A DNA stretch of 64,000 nucleotides from Faecalibacterium prausnitzii (GTDB lineage Bacteria; Bacillota; Clostridia; Oscillospirales; Ruminococcaceae), in NCBI RefSeq assembly GCF_019967995.1, contig NZ_CP065377.1:620001-684000 (forward strand), in the 5' to 3' direction. The translations under genes and the position numbers were made by a program. Positions 1-7,963 of the stretch are shown here, in pieces; positions within the stretch are counted from its first letter, which is position 1, and the number at the start of each line of letters is the position of its first letter. Under the pieces are notes generated by a model, which had not been told where the DNA came from, did not search any database, and saw only the letters and a list, made by a program, of their open reading frames with translations.

Positions 1-83
1 CCGGCTATGCGGGCGGCATCGACAAAAAGGAAAAACTGCTGCGGATGGAACACGTCAACATGGAGCAGTTCTTTGTGCCGTAA
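1..83 (+). CDS. C-terminal end of an unidentified protein (partial)
   Basis: The frame starting at base 3 stays open from the window edge and ends with TAA at 81-83. It gives about 26 residues ending in EQFFVP. The reading is charged and soluble-looking (DKKEKLLRMEHVNM). I do not recognise the family from so short a tail. Nothing identifiable follows it on the same strand before the tRNA, so it probably ends its transcription unit. It could also be chance, but no competing frame explains these bases better. Confidence 0.45.
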   Translation, partial: GYAGGIDKKEKLLRMEHVNMEQFFVP

Positions 84-331
84 CCGGGGGAGAAGACTGC
101 GATGCCATCCACTTGGGAGCCGGATGACTGCCGCATCCGGCATCCGGGCAAGTAAGTGCAGGCAACGGTCGTCGTTGTTGCTGTTCAAGTCCTCTGATCT
201 GCGTAGAAGAGCGCAAGGAAAAAACAAATCAGCGGGAGTTCTCCCGGTAGACATTCCTATGGGTCCAGGAACCGCGGGCTAAGCAACAGCCCACTGGGCT
301 GATTGCTTGCGGCGCTATGCGCCGCCGCCCT
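84..331. other. Non-coding stretch with a tRNA 3'-end fragment
   Basis: I see no convincing gene here. Bases 183-195 read GTTCAAGTCCTCT, the T-arm and start of the acceptor strand of the nearby tRNA-Leu, on the opposite strand to that gene. Several short GC hairpins lie around it, such as gcggcgctatgcgccgc near 310. It looks like debris from tRNA duplication or past integration and excision. Confidence 0.4.
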
Positions 332-416
332 GTTCAAGTCCTCTTTCGCACCGAAAAAGAAAAAACAGTACACAATGTGTACTGTTTTTTCTTGGTGCGG
401 ATAAGAGGACTTGAAC
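332..416. repeat. Inverted duplication of the tRNA-Leu 3' end
   Basis: GTTCAAGTCCTCT at 332-344 is the exact reverse complement of 404-416, which lies inside the tRNA-Leu gene. GCACC follows in the left arm at 348-352, matching GGTGC at 394-398 in the right arm. Between the arms sits an 18-bp perfect stem (357-374 with 376-393). The left arm is therefore a copy of the tRNA T-arm/acceptor end without its 5' half. Confidence 0.7.
357..393. terminator. Bidirectional terminator next to tRNA-Leu
   Basis: A perfect 18-bp stem (357-374 with 376-393) has T-runs on both sides. Read on the minus strand it directly follows the encoded CCA of tRNA-Leu, so it ends that transcript. Confidence 0.8.
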
Positions 417-479
417 CTCCACCGAGTTGCCCCGATTAGAACCTGAATCTAACGCGTCTGCCAATTCCGCCATATCCGC
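393..479 (-). tRNA. tRNA-Leu, anticodon CAG
   Basis: The minus strand folds as a class II tRNA. The acceptor stem GCGGATA pairs with TATCCGC, with discriminator A and an encoded CCA at 393-395. The D-arm region contains AATTGGCAGAC. The anticodon stem TTAGA/TCTAA holds the loop TTCAGGT, giving anticodon CAG, which reads CUG. A long variable arm (CGGGGCAACTCGG region) and a GGTTCAAGTCC T-arm are typical of leucine tRNAs. It has its own strong promoter upstream and a terminator immediately after it, so it is transcribed alone. Confidence 0.93.
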
Positions 480-524
480 ATATTTTGTTTTCGTTCGTGA
501 GCCGTGTCGCTCGGAACGATAGTA

Positions 525-552
525 ATTATACCATGGAAACCGGAAATGTCAA
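525..552 (-). promoter_or_regulatory. Promoter of tRNA-Leu
   Basis: On the minus strand, TTGACA (552-547) and TATAAT (530-525) are both consensus and are separated by 16 bp. They sit about 45 bp upstream of the tRNA 5' end. Confidence 0.8.
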
Positions 553-606
553 GCGCTTTTTTGAAAAAAGTTTTTGGTGGAAGAATCCCCTGCTTTCAGG
601 CCCGGT

Positions 607-1569
607 TCAGGTCGTGCGGGCGGGGTGGATGCTGACCTCGCCGTGGCGCAGGGCGACCGTGCGGCCGTTCTCGCGCTCGACGACGAGCTGGCCGCAGCCG
701 TCGATGAACAGGGCTTTGGCGGCGTAGGTCTCGCGGTTGGTGCAGACCGTGACCCAGTGGCCTGGCACGAAGCAGAGGGCGCGGTATTCGTCGAGGCACG
801 AAAAGTCCGGGCAGAGGGCCAGAAGCTCCCGCGCAATGGCCCCAGCCAGTGCGGCGCGGCCAACGGGGGAGGGGCCGCCCGGATACAGGCTGCCTGCGGT
901 GCGGGCCAGTTCCTCCGGCCAGTCGGCAGGGGACGTGGTGAGGTTGAGGCCGATGCCCACCACCAGCCATTCCAGCTGGCCGCTCTCGATGTCGGTGCCC
1001 GCCTCGGTCAGAATGCCGCAGACCTTCCTGCCCTGATAGTAGAGGTCGTTCACCCACTTGATGCTCAGCTCCAGCCCGCAGAGGGCCTTCACGGCCCGCG
1101 CCACAGCGACAGCGGCCCCGATGGTCACGGTCTGGGCATCGGCGGCGGAAAGGTCCGGGCGGAGCAGCAGCGAAAGGTAAACGCCCTTGCCGGCAGGGCT
1201 TTCGAAGACTCGGCCCATCCGCCCGCGCCCGGCCTGCTGGTGGCCGGTGAGCACCAGCGTCCCGTGCGGGGCACCGGTCAGCGCCAGCTGCTTGGCCGTC
1301 AGATTGGAGCTTTCGAGGCTGTCGTAGAGGTAGATGGGCGCAGGGTAGCTGCCCACGGCCTCGGCGCAGAATGGGTCGCCGCCGGTCAGCCGGTAGCCCC
1401 GGCGGGGGGCGGAGTGCAGCGCGTACCCCTGGGCCGCAAGGGCGGCAGCGGCTTTGTGGACGGCGGCGCGGCTCACGCCGAGCGTCTCGGCCAGCCGCTG
1501 GCCGGAAATGTAGCCGCCCTCGGCGGCGGAAAGCGCTTGCAGCAACGCCTGCTTCGTATTTGAGGCCAT
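607..1569 (-). CDS. birA: Bifunctional biotin ligase / biotin operon repressor
   Basis: A 320-residue protein with the two-part BirA layout. Residues 1-60 form a winged helix (ISGQRLAETLGVSRAAVHKA). The biotin protein ligase domain follows, with the biotinyl-AMP loop GRGRMGR at 114-120 and KWVND at 171-175. The reaction is biotin + ATP to biotinyl-AMP, then transfer to the lysine of biotin carboxyl carrier protein. The HTH domain suggests it also represses biotin genes. The start is the ATG behind GCAGGAGGAAAAGC; an upstream in-frame extension lacks any ribosome-binding site and runs into the divergent sigma-factor gene. No biotin operator (TTGTTAAC-type) is evident at its own promoter. Confidence 0.93.
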   Translation of the reverse strand: MASNTKQALLQALSAAEGGYISGQRLAETLGVSRAAVHKAAAALAAQGYALHSAPRRGYRLTGGDPFCAEAVGSYPAPIYLYDSLESSNLTAKQLALTGAPHGTLVLTGHQQAGRGRMGRVFESPAGKGVYLSLLLRPDLSAADAQTVTIGAAVAVARAVKALCGLELSIKWVNDLYYQGRKVCGILTEAGTDIESGQLEWLVVGIGLNLTTSPADWPEELARTAGSLYPGGPSPVGRAALAGAIARELLALCPDFSCLDEYRALCFVPGHWVTVCTNRETYAAKALFIDGCGQLVVERENGRTVALRHGEVSIHPARTT

Positions 1570-1755
1570 CGGCTTTTCCTCCTGCGGTTTTTGTGATAAT
1601 ATCATTATAACAGAACGCTTCCTGCTTTGCCAGTAGGGCGGCAGGCAGAAAAATTTTTGGATCTTTTGCAGGAAACGTTCGGCCTGTTTCGTATGAAGAG
1701 ACAGAGGGGCAGCAAAACCGCCCCGGACATTGCAGAAAGGAGGTCCTGCGGACCG

Positions 1756-2289
1756 TTGACCACACTGGAATTCAGCGCGCTGGTGCAGAAGTATCAGGGG
1801 CTCGTCTACACCGTCTGCCACCAGCTCGTACCGGATGCAGGCGATGCGCAGGACCTGGCCCAGGAAACGTTCCTGGCGGCGTGGCGGGCCATCGACCGCT
1901 GCCCGCCCGGCTACGAAAAGCAATGGCTGGCGCGCATTGCCTCCAACAAGGCGAAGGATCATCTGCGCAGCGCGTGGGTGCGGCGGGTGAATACCCCCGG
2001 CGACGATGTGCTGGCGCTGGAAGGTGCCCCGCCCGGTTATGAGCCGGAACAGCGGGTGCTGGAGGAGCTGGGCGAGGCGCGGCTGACTGACATGATCCTG
2101 AACCTGCGGGAACCCTACAAGACGCCCTGCCGCCTGATGCTGCTGGAACAGCACACCGCTGCCGAAGCCGCTGCCCTCTGCGGGCGGCCGCAAAAGACGG
2201 TGGAAGCACAGGTCTACCGGGCAAAGAAGATGCTGGCGGAAACGATCCGCCAGGAAAGGAGGAGCGAAGATGGAATGGTTTCGGGATGA
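1756..2289 (+). CDS. ECF-type RNA polymerase sigma factor
   Basis: A 177-residue sigma-70 family protein with region 2 (LVQKYQGLVYTVCHQLV, then DAQDLAQETFLAAWRAI) and region 4 (TAAEAAALCGRPQKTVEAQVYRAKKML). It lacks regions 1 and 3, as ECF factors do. I chose the TTG start at 1756 because GAAAGGAGGT lies at 1735-1744 and the conserved domain begins there. An in-frame ATG at 1693 would add 21 unconserved residues. The stop overlaps the next gene, a probable anti-sigma factor, by 20 bp, so the two are translationally coupled. The regulon is unknown. Confidence 0.85.
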   Translation: MTTLEFSALVQKYQGLVYTVCHQLVPDAGDAQDLAQETFLAAWRAIDRCPPGYEKQWLARIASNKAKDHLRSAWVRRVNTPGDDVLALEGAPPGYEPEQRVLEELGEARLTDMILNLREPYKTPCRLMLLEQHTAAEAAALCGRPQKTVEAQVYRAKKMLAETIRQERRSEDGMVSG

Positions 2290-2779
2290 TGGATGCCTGA
2301 CGGACGAGGGCCTCCGCGCCCTGACGGCGGGGCAGCTGGATGAATTGGGGAGGCTGGAGACGGCAGAGCATTTGTCCTACTGCGATGCCTGCATGGACCG
2401 CTATACGGCTCTGCTGACAGCCGATGCGCTGGAAACACCGCCCCGGTCGATGCGCGGCACCGTGATGAGCACCATCTGGGTGCGGCTGATGCAGAACACC
2501 TATGGCCGGGTGGCCGTGGCCAGCGTGGCGGCGGTGCTGGCCCTGTCGATGTGGAAAGCCGGGACCCTGGGGCGGATCACCCGGCTGGGAAGTGAGCTGA
2601 ACACCATCCTTCCTCCTGCCCAGAGCCAGGAGGCCGAACCGGAGCCGCAGAAGCCGGAACCGCTCGGCAAGCCGGTGGAAACGAGGGCCGACCGCGAGAG
2701 CGCGGGCAAGCTCCCCAGACCGCTGCAAAAACTGCTGGATGGCGTAACGAACAGCCCCCGCACGACCCCAAATACTTGA
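2270..2779 (+). CDS. Zinc-finger membrane anti-sigma factor (putative)
   Basis: 169 residues. A cytoplasmic N-terminus carries the H-x3-C-x2-C zinc-binding signature of the zf-HC2/ZAS anti-sigma family (His34, Cys38, Cys41). One membrane helix follows at about 80-97 (VAVASVAAVLALSMWKAG). The external part is proline- and glutamate-rich (PEPQKPEP). It overlaps the ECF sigma gene and would hold that sigma factor at the membrane until a signal releases it. The signal is unknown. Family membership is inferred from the motif, gene order and topology rather than overall similarity. Confidence 0.72.
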   Translation: MEWFRDDGCLTDEGLRALTAGQLDELGRLETAEHLSYCDACMDRYTALLTADALETPPRSMRGTVMSTIWVRLMQNTYGRVAVASVAAVLALSMWKAGTLGRITRLGSELNTILPPAQSQEAEPEPQKPEPLGKPVETRADRESAGKLPRPLQKLLDGVTNSPRTTPNT

Positions 2780-2798
2780 GAAATGAGGGAATCCACTT

Positions 2799-3500
2799 AT
2801 GAAGAAAAACGGAATTCTGACCCTGCTGTTTGCGCTGATTCCGGGCGCAGGTGAGATGTATCAGGGCTATATGAAGCGCGGCCTGTCGATCATCACGATG
2901 TTCTGCCTGTCCGTCGCCCTGGGTGCCTGGATGGGAATCGAGATCTTTTATATCGGCGCACCCATTCTTTATATGTACAGCTTTTTCGACACCTTCAATC
3001 TGCGGGCGCAGATCGGCCTGGACGCTGCACCGGCGGACGATTACCTCGTCCATTTTGACACGAGGGACCGGCGTCTGGAACAGCTGATGGCCGAACGGCA
3101 CAAGCTGCTGGGCTGGCTGCTCATCGCATGCGGTGGCATGATGGCCTATCAGAACATCATCATGAACACCCTTGGCGACCTGTTCTGGCGCTGGGGCAAG
3201 GAGAGCCCGATCTTCCGGGCGCTCTATCTGGTGATGGATCAGCTGCCGGAAGTTCTGGTCTGCGTCGTGCTCATCGTCTGCGGCATCTGGCTGGTCAAAG
3301 GCCCCAGGACCGCAAAAAAGAGCGCCCCGAAGACCGAATCGGCGGAAGAGGACTTCACCGAATACCAGCCTGCCCCCAAAAAGGTGAACGTGCAGGCCAT
3401 CCTGAACAGCATCAACCGCAGGAGCGCAGAGGACGACGAAGCGGCTGCCGGGGAGATGGAGACGGGTGACACCACGGAGGGCAACGATGGAATCGAATAA
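2799..3500 (+). CDS. Multi-pass membrane protein with charged tail
   Basis: 233 residues with a start behind GAGGGAATCCACTT. The N-terminal block (LLFALIPGAGEMYQGYMKRG) resembles the TM2-type helical hairpin with its P-G-x-G turn. About three more hydrophobic stretches follow, near 27-60, 101-118 and 148-167. The C-terminal 65 residues are polar and acidic and probably cytoplasmic. It is the third gene of the sigma/anti-sigma operon and is likely a regulon member or a partner in sensing envelope state. I cannot assign a biochemical function. Confidence 0.7.
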   Translation: MKKNGILTLLFALIPGAGEMYQGYMKRGLSIITMFCLSVALGAWMGIEIFYIGAPILYMYSFFDTFNLRAQIGLDAAPADDYLVHFDTRDRRLEQLMAERHKLLGWLLIACGGMMAYQNIIMNTLGDLFWRWGKESPIFRALYLVMDQLPEVLVCVVLIVCGIWLVKGPRTAKKSAPKTESAEEDFTEYQPAPKKVNVQAILNSINRRSAEDDEAAAGEMETGDTTEGNDGIE

Positions 3501-4305
3501 GACCGAGAAAGCTCCGGTGCGTCGGGTGGGCAGCCTGACGCTGGGCTTCGGCCTGATGGCGGTGGGCGTGTTCTTCCTCTGCTATTATTTCGTGCCGCAG
3601 TTCAACTGGGAGCTGGCCCTCAAGATCGCCCCGGCGGCAGGGCTCTGCCTGCTGGGCGGCGAGGTGCTCTACTTTGCAGCGAGGCCGGAAAAGTGGAAGT
3701 ACGATTTCCTGTCCGTCTTCTACTGCCTGCTGCTGATGGTCGTCTGCCTGTGCGTGGGGGCACTGCCCATGATGCTGGACCGCTTCGGCCCCGAAAACGA
3801 AATGCGGGTGGCCAGGATCGCCGCTGAATACGAAGAGGGGCTGTACCATGCCATCGGTGAAGAAGCACCGGAGATCGAACTGCGGAACCTTTCCGCCTGG
3901 CTGCAAAACTACTACGGCGATGCCGAAACGGTGGACGCTGCCGCAGCGGAACTCAACAGCGGCCTTGGCACATTGCAGCTGAACATCGAACTGTTCGGCC
4001 CCTATGAGAAGAAGGCGGCGTTTGCCATGGACTGCCGGAAGCTGACCGACATCATCCAGAAACAGGCGGCCCGGCCTGCTTCTGTGACCTTCTTCTACGA
4101 CGGCACCGCAGGGAACGCGGAAGAAGACTTGAACCGCGGGAGCGTAAAGCCGGGGTGCAGCTACACCCTGACGCTGAACGGCGAAGTCCAGCTGAACTGG
4201 TCTGCGGATCGGATGGCCCAACAGACCGAAGCCACCGCACTGTTGGAGGAAGAAAACGACAGCTTTGCAGAATATGAGGCTGCGGAAAGCGAAGCCGCAG
4301 ACTGA
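3487..4305 (+). CDS. Membrane protein of unknown function, sigma-factor operon
   Basis: 272 residues. The ATG at 3487 follows CGGAGGGCAACG and overlaps the preceding gene by 14 bp. Three hydrophobic helices lie in the first 95 residues. A soluble C-terminal domain of about 170 residues follows; it is rich in acidic residues and ends in an alanine/glutamate tail. Together with the previous gene it may form an envelope complex controlled by the upstream ECF sigma factor. I do not recognise the soluble domain. A strong terminator follows the stop codon. Confidence 0.68.
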   Translation: MESNKTEKAPVRRVGSLTLGFGLMAVGVFFLCYYFVPQFNWELALKIAPAAGLCLLGGEVLYFAARPEKWKYDFLSVFYCLLLMVVCLCVGALPMMLDRFGPENEMRVARIAAEYEEGLYHAIGEEAPEIELRNLSAWLQNYYGDAETVDAAAAELNSGLGTLQLNIELFGPYEKKAAFAMDCRKLTDIIQKQAARPASVTFFYDGTAGNAEEDLNRGSVKPGCSYTLTLNGEVQLNWSADRMAQQTEATALLEEENDSFAEYEAAESEAAD

Positions 4306-4311
4306 AACACG

Positions 4312-4346
4312 AACAGCCACTGCACGTTTGGTGCGGTGGCTGTTTT
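4312..4346 (+). terminator. Terminator of the sigma-factor operon
   Basis: The stem aacagccactgcac pairs with gtgcggtggctgtt, followed by TTTT, seven bases after the last stop codon. Confidence 0.8.
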
Positions 4347-4363
4347 GGTGTACGGAAAAACAA

Positions 4364-4413
4364 CGCCCCCGCCCCTCAGAGCGCTGCAACGCGCCGAAGG
4401 GCGGGGGTGGTTT
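4364..4413 (-). terminator. Terminator of pflB-pflA
   Basis: A GC-rich stem (4364-4374 with 4399-4409) is followed on the minus strand by TTGTTTTTCC. It lies just beyond the pflA stop. Confidence 0.75.
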
Positions 4414-4429
4414 GATTCAGAGAGGACCG

Positions 4430-5179
4430 TCAGCCGGGGTATCTCCGGACCTCCAGCAGGTCCTCAGCCCGGCGGACCTGTTCCGCAGTGGGCGGAACCG
4501 CGTCGGGCAGGGGATAGGGGATGTTCAGCTTTTGCCACTTGAACAGCCCCAGCGTGTGATAGGGCAGCACCTCCACCCGCTGCACGGTCTTCAGCGAACG
4601 GATGAAGTCTGCGGTCCTGCGCAGACCCTCTTCGTCGTCGGTCAGGCCGGGCACCAGAACATGCCGGATCCAGAGCGGGACGCCCAGGTCGGAGATGTGC
4701 CGGGCCATGGCAAGGATGTTGGCGTTGTCCCTGCCGGTGAGCTGGCGGTGCTTTTCGGGGTCGATCTCTTTCAGGTCCAGGATGACCAGGCTGGTGGACT
4801 GCATGAGCGCGTCGAAACGGGCGAGATACGCAGGGTCCTGCCGGAACGGCTCCCCGGCGGTATCCAGCGCGGTATGCACGCCTTTGGCGCGGGCCAGCTG
4901 GAACAAGCGGGTCACGAAGTCCATCTGCCGCAGCGGTTCGCCGCCGCTGACGGTGATGCCGCCCTTTTTGCCCCAGTAATTGCGGTAGCGGTAGACCCGC
5001 TGGAACAGCTGTTCCGGGGTCCACTCTTCCCCGCCGTCGGCCCAGGTCTCCGGGTTGTGGCAGTATTTGCAGCGCAGCGCGCAGCCTTGCAGAAAGACCA
5101 CGAACCGGACGCCGGGCCCGTCCACGGAGCCGAAGCTCTCCAGCGAGTGGACGTACCCGATGGGGTTACAGGGCTGCAT
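4430..5179 (-). CDS. pflA: Pyruvate formate-lyase activating enzyme
   Basis: A 249-residue radical SAM enzyme with the C-x3-C-x2-C cluster motif CALRCKYC (Cys33, 37, 40), the SAM-binding GGEP, and the family-typical start ([19 protein letters not shown]). It uses SAM and a [4Fe-4S] cluster to abstract hydrogen from the glycine of PflB, creating the glycyl radical. It lies directly after pflB, overlapping it by 14 bp, and a terminator follows it. The substrate, pflB, is adjacent and carries the RVSGYAV radical motif, so the assignment is specific rather than a generic activase. Confidence 0.96.
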   Translation of the reverse strand: MQPCNPIGYVHSLESFGSVDGPGVRFVVFLQGCALRCKYCHNPETWADGGEEWTPEQLFQRVYRYRNYWGKKGGITVSGGEPLRQMDFVTRLFQLARAKGVHTALDTAGEPFRQDPAYLARFDALMQSTSLVILDLKEIDPEKHRQLTGRDNANILAMARHISDLGVPLWIRHVLVPGLTDDEEGLRRTADFIRSLKTVQRVEVLPYHTLGLFKWQKLNIPYPLPDAVPPTAEQVRRAEDLLEVRRYPG

Positions 5180-7418
5180 GGCAGGTGCGGGAGATGACGT
5201 CCATCTGCTGCTCGCGGGTCAGGTCGATGAACTTGACCGCGTAGCCGGAGACGCGGATGGTGAAGTTGGCGTACTCTTCCTTTTCCGGGTGCTCCATGGC
5301 GTCCAGCAGCTTCTCCTTGCCGAAGACATTGACGTTCAGGTGGTGGGCACCCTGGTCGAAGTAGCCGTCCATGACCTGGACCAGATTCTCGATGCGCTCG
5401 CCCTCGCTGTGGCCCAGCGCGTCGGGGTTGATGGTCTGGGTGTTGGAGATGCCGTCCAGCGCCCAGTGATAGGGCAGCTTGGCCACGGAGTTCAGAGAGG
5501 CCAGCAGGCCGTTCTGCTCGGCACCGTAGCTGGGGTTCGCGCCGGGGGCAAACGGGGTGAAGGCGGCGCGGCCATCGGGCAGAGCGCCGGTGTACTTGCC
5601 GTAGACGACGTTGGACGTGATGGTCAGGATGGAGGTGGTCGCCTCGGAGTTGCGGTAGGTGTGGCGCTTCTTGATCATCTCCAGGAAGGTCTTCAGCAGC
5701 CAGACGCCGATCTCGTCGGCGCGGTCGTCGTCGTTGCCGTATTTCGGGAAGTCGCCCTCGATCTCAAAGCCGGTGGCAAGGCCGGTCTCGTCGCGCAGGG
5801 CCTTGACCTTGGCGTACTTGATGGCGCTCAGGGAGTCGATGACGTGGGAGAAGCCTGCGATGCCGGTGGCGAAGGTGCGGCGGACATCGGTGTCGATGAG
5901 GGCCATCTCAGCCTCTTCGTAGTAGTACTTGTCGTGCATATACTGGATGAGGTTCAACACATTGACGTACAGACCGGCCAGCCAGTCCAGCATCTGGACG
6001 TACTTGGGCAGAACTTCGTCATAGTTCAGGTACTCGCTGGTGATGGGGGCGTAGTTGGGGCCGCACTGCTCGTGGCTCTTCTCGTCCACGCCGCCGTTGA
6101 TGGCGTACAGCAGGCACTTGGCCAGGTTTGCACGGGCACCGAAGAACTGCATCTCCTTGCCGGTCTGGGTGGCAGACACGCAGCAGCAGATGGAGTAGTC
6201 GTCGCCCCAGACGGGCTTCATCACATCGTCGTTCTCATACTGGACGGAGCTGGTGTCGATGGAGACCTTGGCGGCGTACTTCTTGAAGGCTTCGGGCAGG
6301 GCAGAGGAGTAGAGAACGGTCAGGTTCGGCTCCGGGGCAGGGCCCATGTTTTCCAGCGTGTGGAGGAAACGGTAGCAGTTCTTGGTGACCATGCTGCGGC
6401 CGTCCATGCCGATGCCGCCCACTTCCAGGGTGGCCCAGACCGGGTCGCCGGAGAAGAGCTGGTTGTAGCTGGGAATGCGGGCGAACTTGACCATGCGGAA
6501 CTTCATGACCATGTGGTCGATAAGCTCCTGGGCCTCGCTCTCGGTCAGGATGCCCTGGTCGAGGTCGCGCTGGATGTAGATATCCAGGAAGGTGGAGATG
6601 CGGCCCACGCTCATGGCAGCGCCGTTCTGGGTCTTGATGGCGGCCAGGTAGCCGAAGTAGAGCCACTGGCAGGCTTCCTTGGCGTTCTTTGCGGGCTGAG
6701 AGATGTCGTAGCCATAGGCCTCGGCCATCTTCTTCATGCCCTTGAGAGCGTTGATCTGGCGGGCGATCTCCTCACGCAGGCGGATGACGTCATCGGTCAT
6801 GGTGCCGTCGCCGCAGTTGGCGAGGTCTTCCTGCTTGAACCGGATCAGCGCGTCGATGCCGTACAGTGCCACGCGGCGGTAGTCGCCGACGATGCGGCCG
6901 CGGCCGTAGGTGTCGGGCAGGCCGGTGATGATATGGGTGTGACGGGCCTTCTTCATTTCGGGGGTGTAAGCGTCGAAGACAGCCTGATTGTGGGTGCGGG
7001 TGTAGTCGGTGAAGATCTTGTGCAGCTCTTCGCTGGGCTGGTAGCCGTAGGTGGTGCAGGCCTGCTCTGCCATCTTGATGCCGCCGTAGGGCATGAAGGC
7101 GCGCTTGAGGGGCTTATCAGTCTGCAGACCGACGATCTGCTCCAGATCCTTCAGTGATTCGTCGATGTAGCCGGGGCCGTAAGAAGTCAGGCTGCTGACG
7201 ACCTCCGTCTCCATATCCAGCACGCCGCCTTTGGCGCGCTCTTCCTTCTGAAGCTTCTGCAAAGCTCCCCACAGCTGGTTGGTCGCCTCGGTGGGGCCGG
7301 CCAGGAACGACTCGTCGCCGTCGTACGGGGTATAGTTCTTCTGGATGAAGTCGCGGACGTTGACTTCCTCTTTCCAGATGCGGCCCTCAAAGCCTTCCCA
7401 CTGTTCAAAATCGATCAT
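5166..7418 (-). CDS. pflB: Formate C-acetyltransferase (pyruvate formate-lyase)
   Basis: 750 residues, the usual length of PflB. It shows the active-site cysteine run YSICCCVSA (Cys411-413) and the glycyl-radical motif RVSGYAV with Gly725 near the C-terminus. The reaction is pyruvate + CoA to acetyl-CoA + formate, central to anaerobic fermentation. The ATG at 7418 follows GAGCAAGGAGGTTCC; an upstream in-frame ATG lies inside the palindromic operator and has no ribosome-binding site. It is transcribed from a promoter about 150 bp upstream with a long leader. A GGTTAG-N6-CTAACT palindrome lies 34 bp before the start. Confidence 0.97.
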   Translation of the reverse strand: MIDFEQWEGFEGRIWKEEVNVRDFIQKNYTPYDGDESFLAGPTEATNQLWGALQKLQKEERAKGGVLDMETEVVSSLTSYGPGYIDESLKDLEQIVGLQTDKPLKRAFMPYGGIKMAEQACTTYGYQPSEELHKIFTDYTRTHNQAVFDAYTPEMKKARHTHIITGLPDTYGRGRIVGDYRRVALYGIDALIRFKQEDLANCGDGTMTDDVIRLREEIARQINALKGMKKMAEAYGYDISQPAKNAKEACQWLYFGYLAAIKTQNGAAMSVGRISTFLDIYIQRDLDQGILTESEAQELIDHMVMKFRMVKFARIPSYNQLFSGDPVWATLEVGGIGMDGRSMVTKNCYRFLHTLENMGPAPEPNLTVLYSSALPEAFKKYAAKVSIDTSSVQYENDDVMKPVWGDDYSICCCVSATQTGKEMQFFGARANLAKCLLYAINGGVDEKSHEQCGPNYAPITSEYLNYDEVLPKYVQMLDWLAGLYVNVLNLIQYMHDKYYYEEAEMALIDTDVRRTFATGIAGFSHVIDSLSAIKYAKVKALRDETGLATGFEIEGDFPKYGNDDDRADEIGVWLLKTFLEMIKKRHTYRNSEATTSILTITSNVVYGKYTGALPDGRAAFTPFAPGANPSYGAEQNGLLASLNSVAKLPYHWALDGISNTQTINPDALGHSEGERIENLVQVMDGYFDQGAHHLNVNVFGKEKLLDAMEHPEKEEYANFTIRVSGYAVKFIDLTREQQMDVISRTCHAAL

Positions 7419-7451
7419 TGGAACCTCCTTGCTCTTTACCATTTTCTCGAT

Positions 7452-7469
7452 GGTTAGCATAATCTAACT
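7452..7469. promoter_or_regulatory. Palindromic operator before pflB (copy 1)
   Basis: GGTTAG-CATAAT-CTAACT has six-base arms with one mismatch and a six-base spacer. A second, perfect copy lies at 7742-7759. The arms resemble half-sites bound by DtxR/IdeR-type iron regulators (TTAGGTTAG-type). That link is an inference. Confidence 0.5.
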
Positions 7470-7567
7470 AATGAGCCTTTGAAAAACCGCTTTTCGGCGG
7501 TCTTCTGGGGGCGTACGAATGAGCTGCAAGGCGCAGGCAGATGCAGACACCCAGCAGCCTCAAGAAT

Positions 7568-7596
7568 ATAATATCAGTGTTTTTTGCAAAAAGCAA
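7568..7596 (-). promoter_or_regulatory. Probable pflB promoter
   Basis: On the minus strand, TTGCTT and TATTAT are separated by 17 bp. The predicted transcript has a leader of about 145 nt. That leader contains a short CCGC/GCGG hairpin followed by T5 (about 7482-7500) and the copy-1 palindrome. Confidence 0.5.
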
Positions 7597-7699
7597 GAGG
7601 GAACGGATGGATTTTACACAAAGGCGGGAAAGGTTTCTTAGTACAAGTGTCCAATTTTTGGAGAAAAAGCTTTTTCCGAAAAAAATTTCAAATCAGGGC

Positions 7700-7728
7700 T
7701 TGACAGGCATGACAAACTATGGTATCCT
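7700..7728 (+). promoter_or_regulatory. Strong promoter with no obvious gene
   Basis: TTGACA at 7700-7705, a 17-bp spacer, then TATCCT at 7723-7728. A perfect operator palindrome (7742-7759) lies just downstream of the predicted start, where a bound protein would block transcription. No start codon with a ribosome-binding site follows on this strand. Confidence 0.55.
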
Positions 7729-7741
7729 GTTGTCACGGCAA

Positions 7742-7759
7742 GGTTAGTTAAATCTAACC
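7742..7759. promoter_or_regulatory. Palindromic operator (copy 2)
   Basis: GGTTAG-TTAAAT-CTAACC is a perfect six-base palindrome with a six-base spacer, the same architecture as 7452-7469. It covers roughly +8 to +25 of the 7700-7728 promoter. Confidence 0.55.
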
Positions 7760-7912
7760 AAGGCTGCGAAACCCTCTGCAAAGGGTTCCGATTCCTCCAT
7801 TCCATACTCTCTTTTTCTTTTGGCAGGGTGCGGCATTCTGGTTTGCTCCGCCCCTCCTGCGCGGCAAAGGCGGCTCTGGTACAGCGGCCTTTGCGAAAAC
7901 AGAAAACAAAAA

Positions 7913-7951
7913 CGGGACGCACAGCTTGACCACCTGTGTGCCCCGATTTTT
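7913..7951. terminator. Bidirectional terminator
   Basis: CGGG...CCCG and CGCACAG...CTGTGTG form the stem. ATTTTT follows on the plus strand and GTTTTTG on the minus strand. Confidence 0.65.
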
Positions 7952-7963
7952 GTTTGTAACGGT

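Larger units (their letters stand above)
7735..7951 (+). ncRNA. Candidate small RNA under operator control
   Basis: This is the predicted transcript from the 7700-7728 promoter to the T-run after the hairpin at 7913-7945. It contains no plausible coding frame and ends at a terminator shared with the convergent membrane-protein gene. It could instead be the relic of a promoter whose gene has been lost. Confidence 0.3.

Noticed and set aside
607..2193. N-terminal extension of BirA to 528 residues
   Set aside because: The extra 208 residues run antisense through the sigma-factor gene and lack a ribosome-binding site. BirA proteins begin at the winged helix, as in the 320-residue form.
5055..7157. 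A 700-codon plus-strand frame opposite pflB
   Set aside because: It is antisense to a clear PflB, with low-complexity V/G/H/Q composition and no ribosome-binding site.
7482..7501. Possible terminator in the pflB leader
   Set aside because: The stem is only four to five pairs (CCGC/GCGG) before T5. That is too weak to claim attenuation without expression data.
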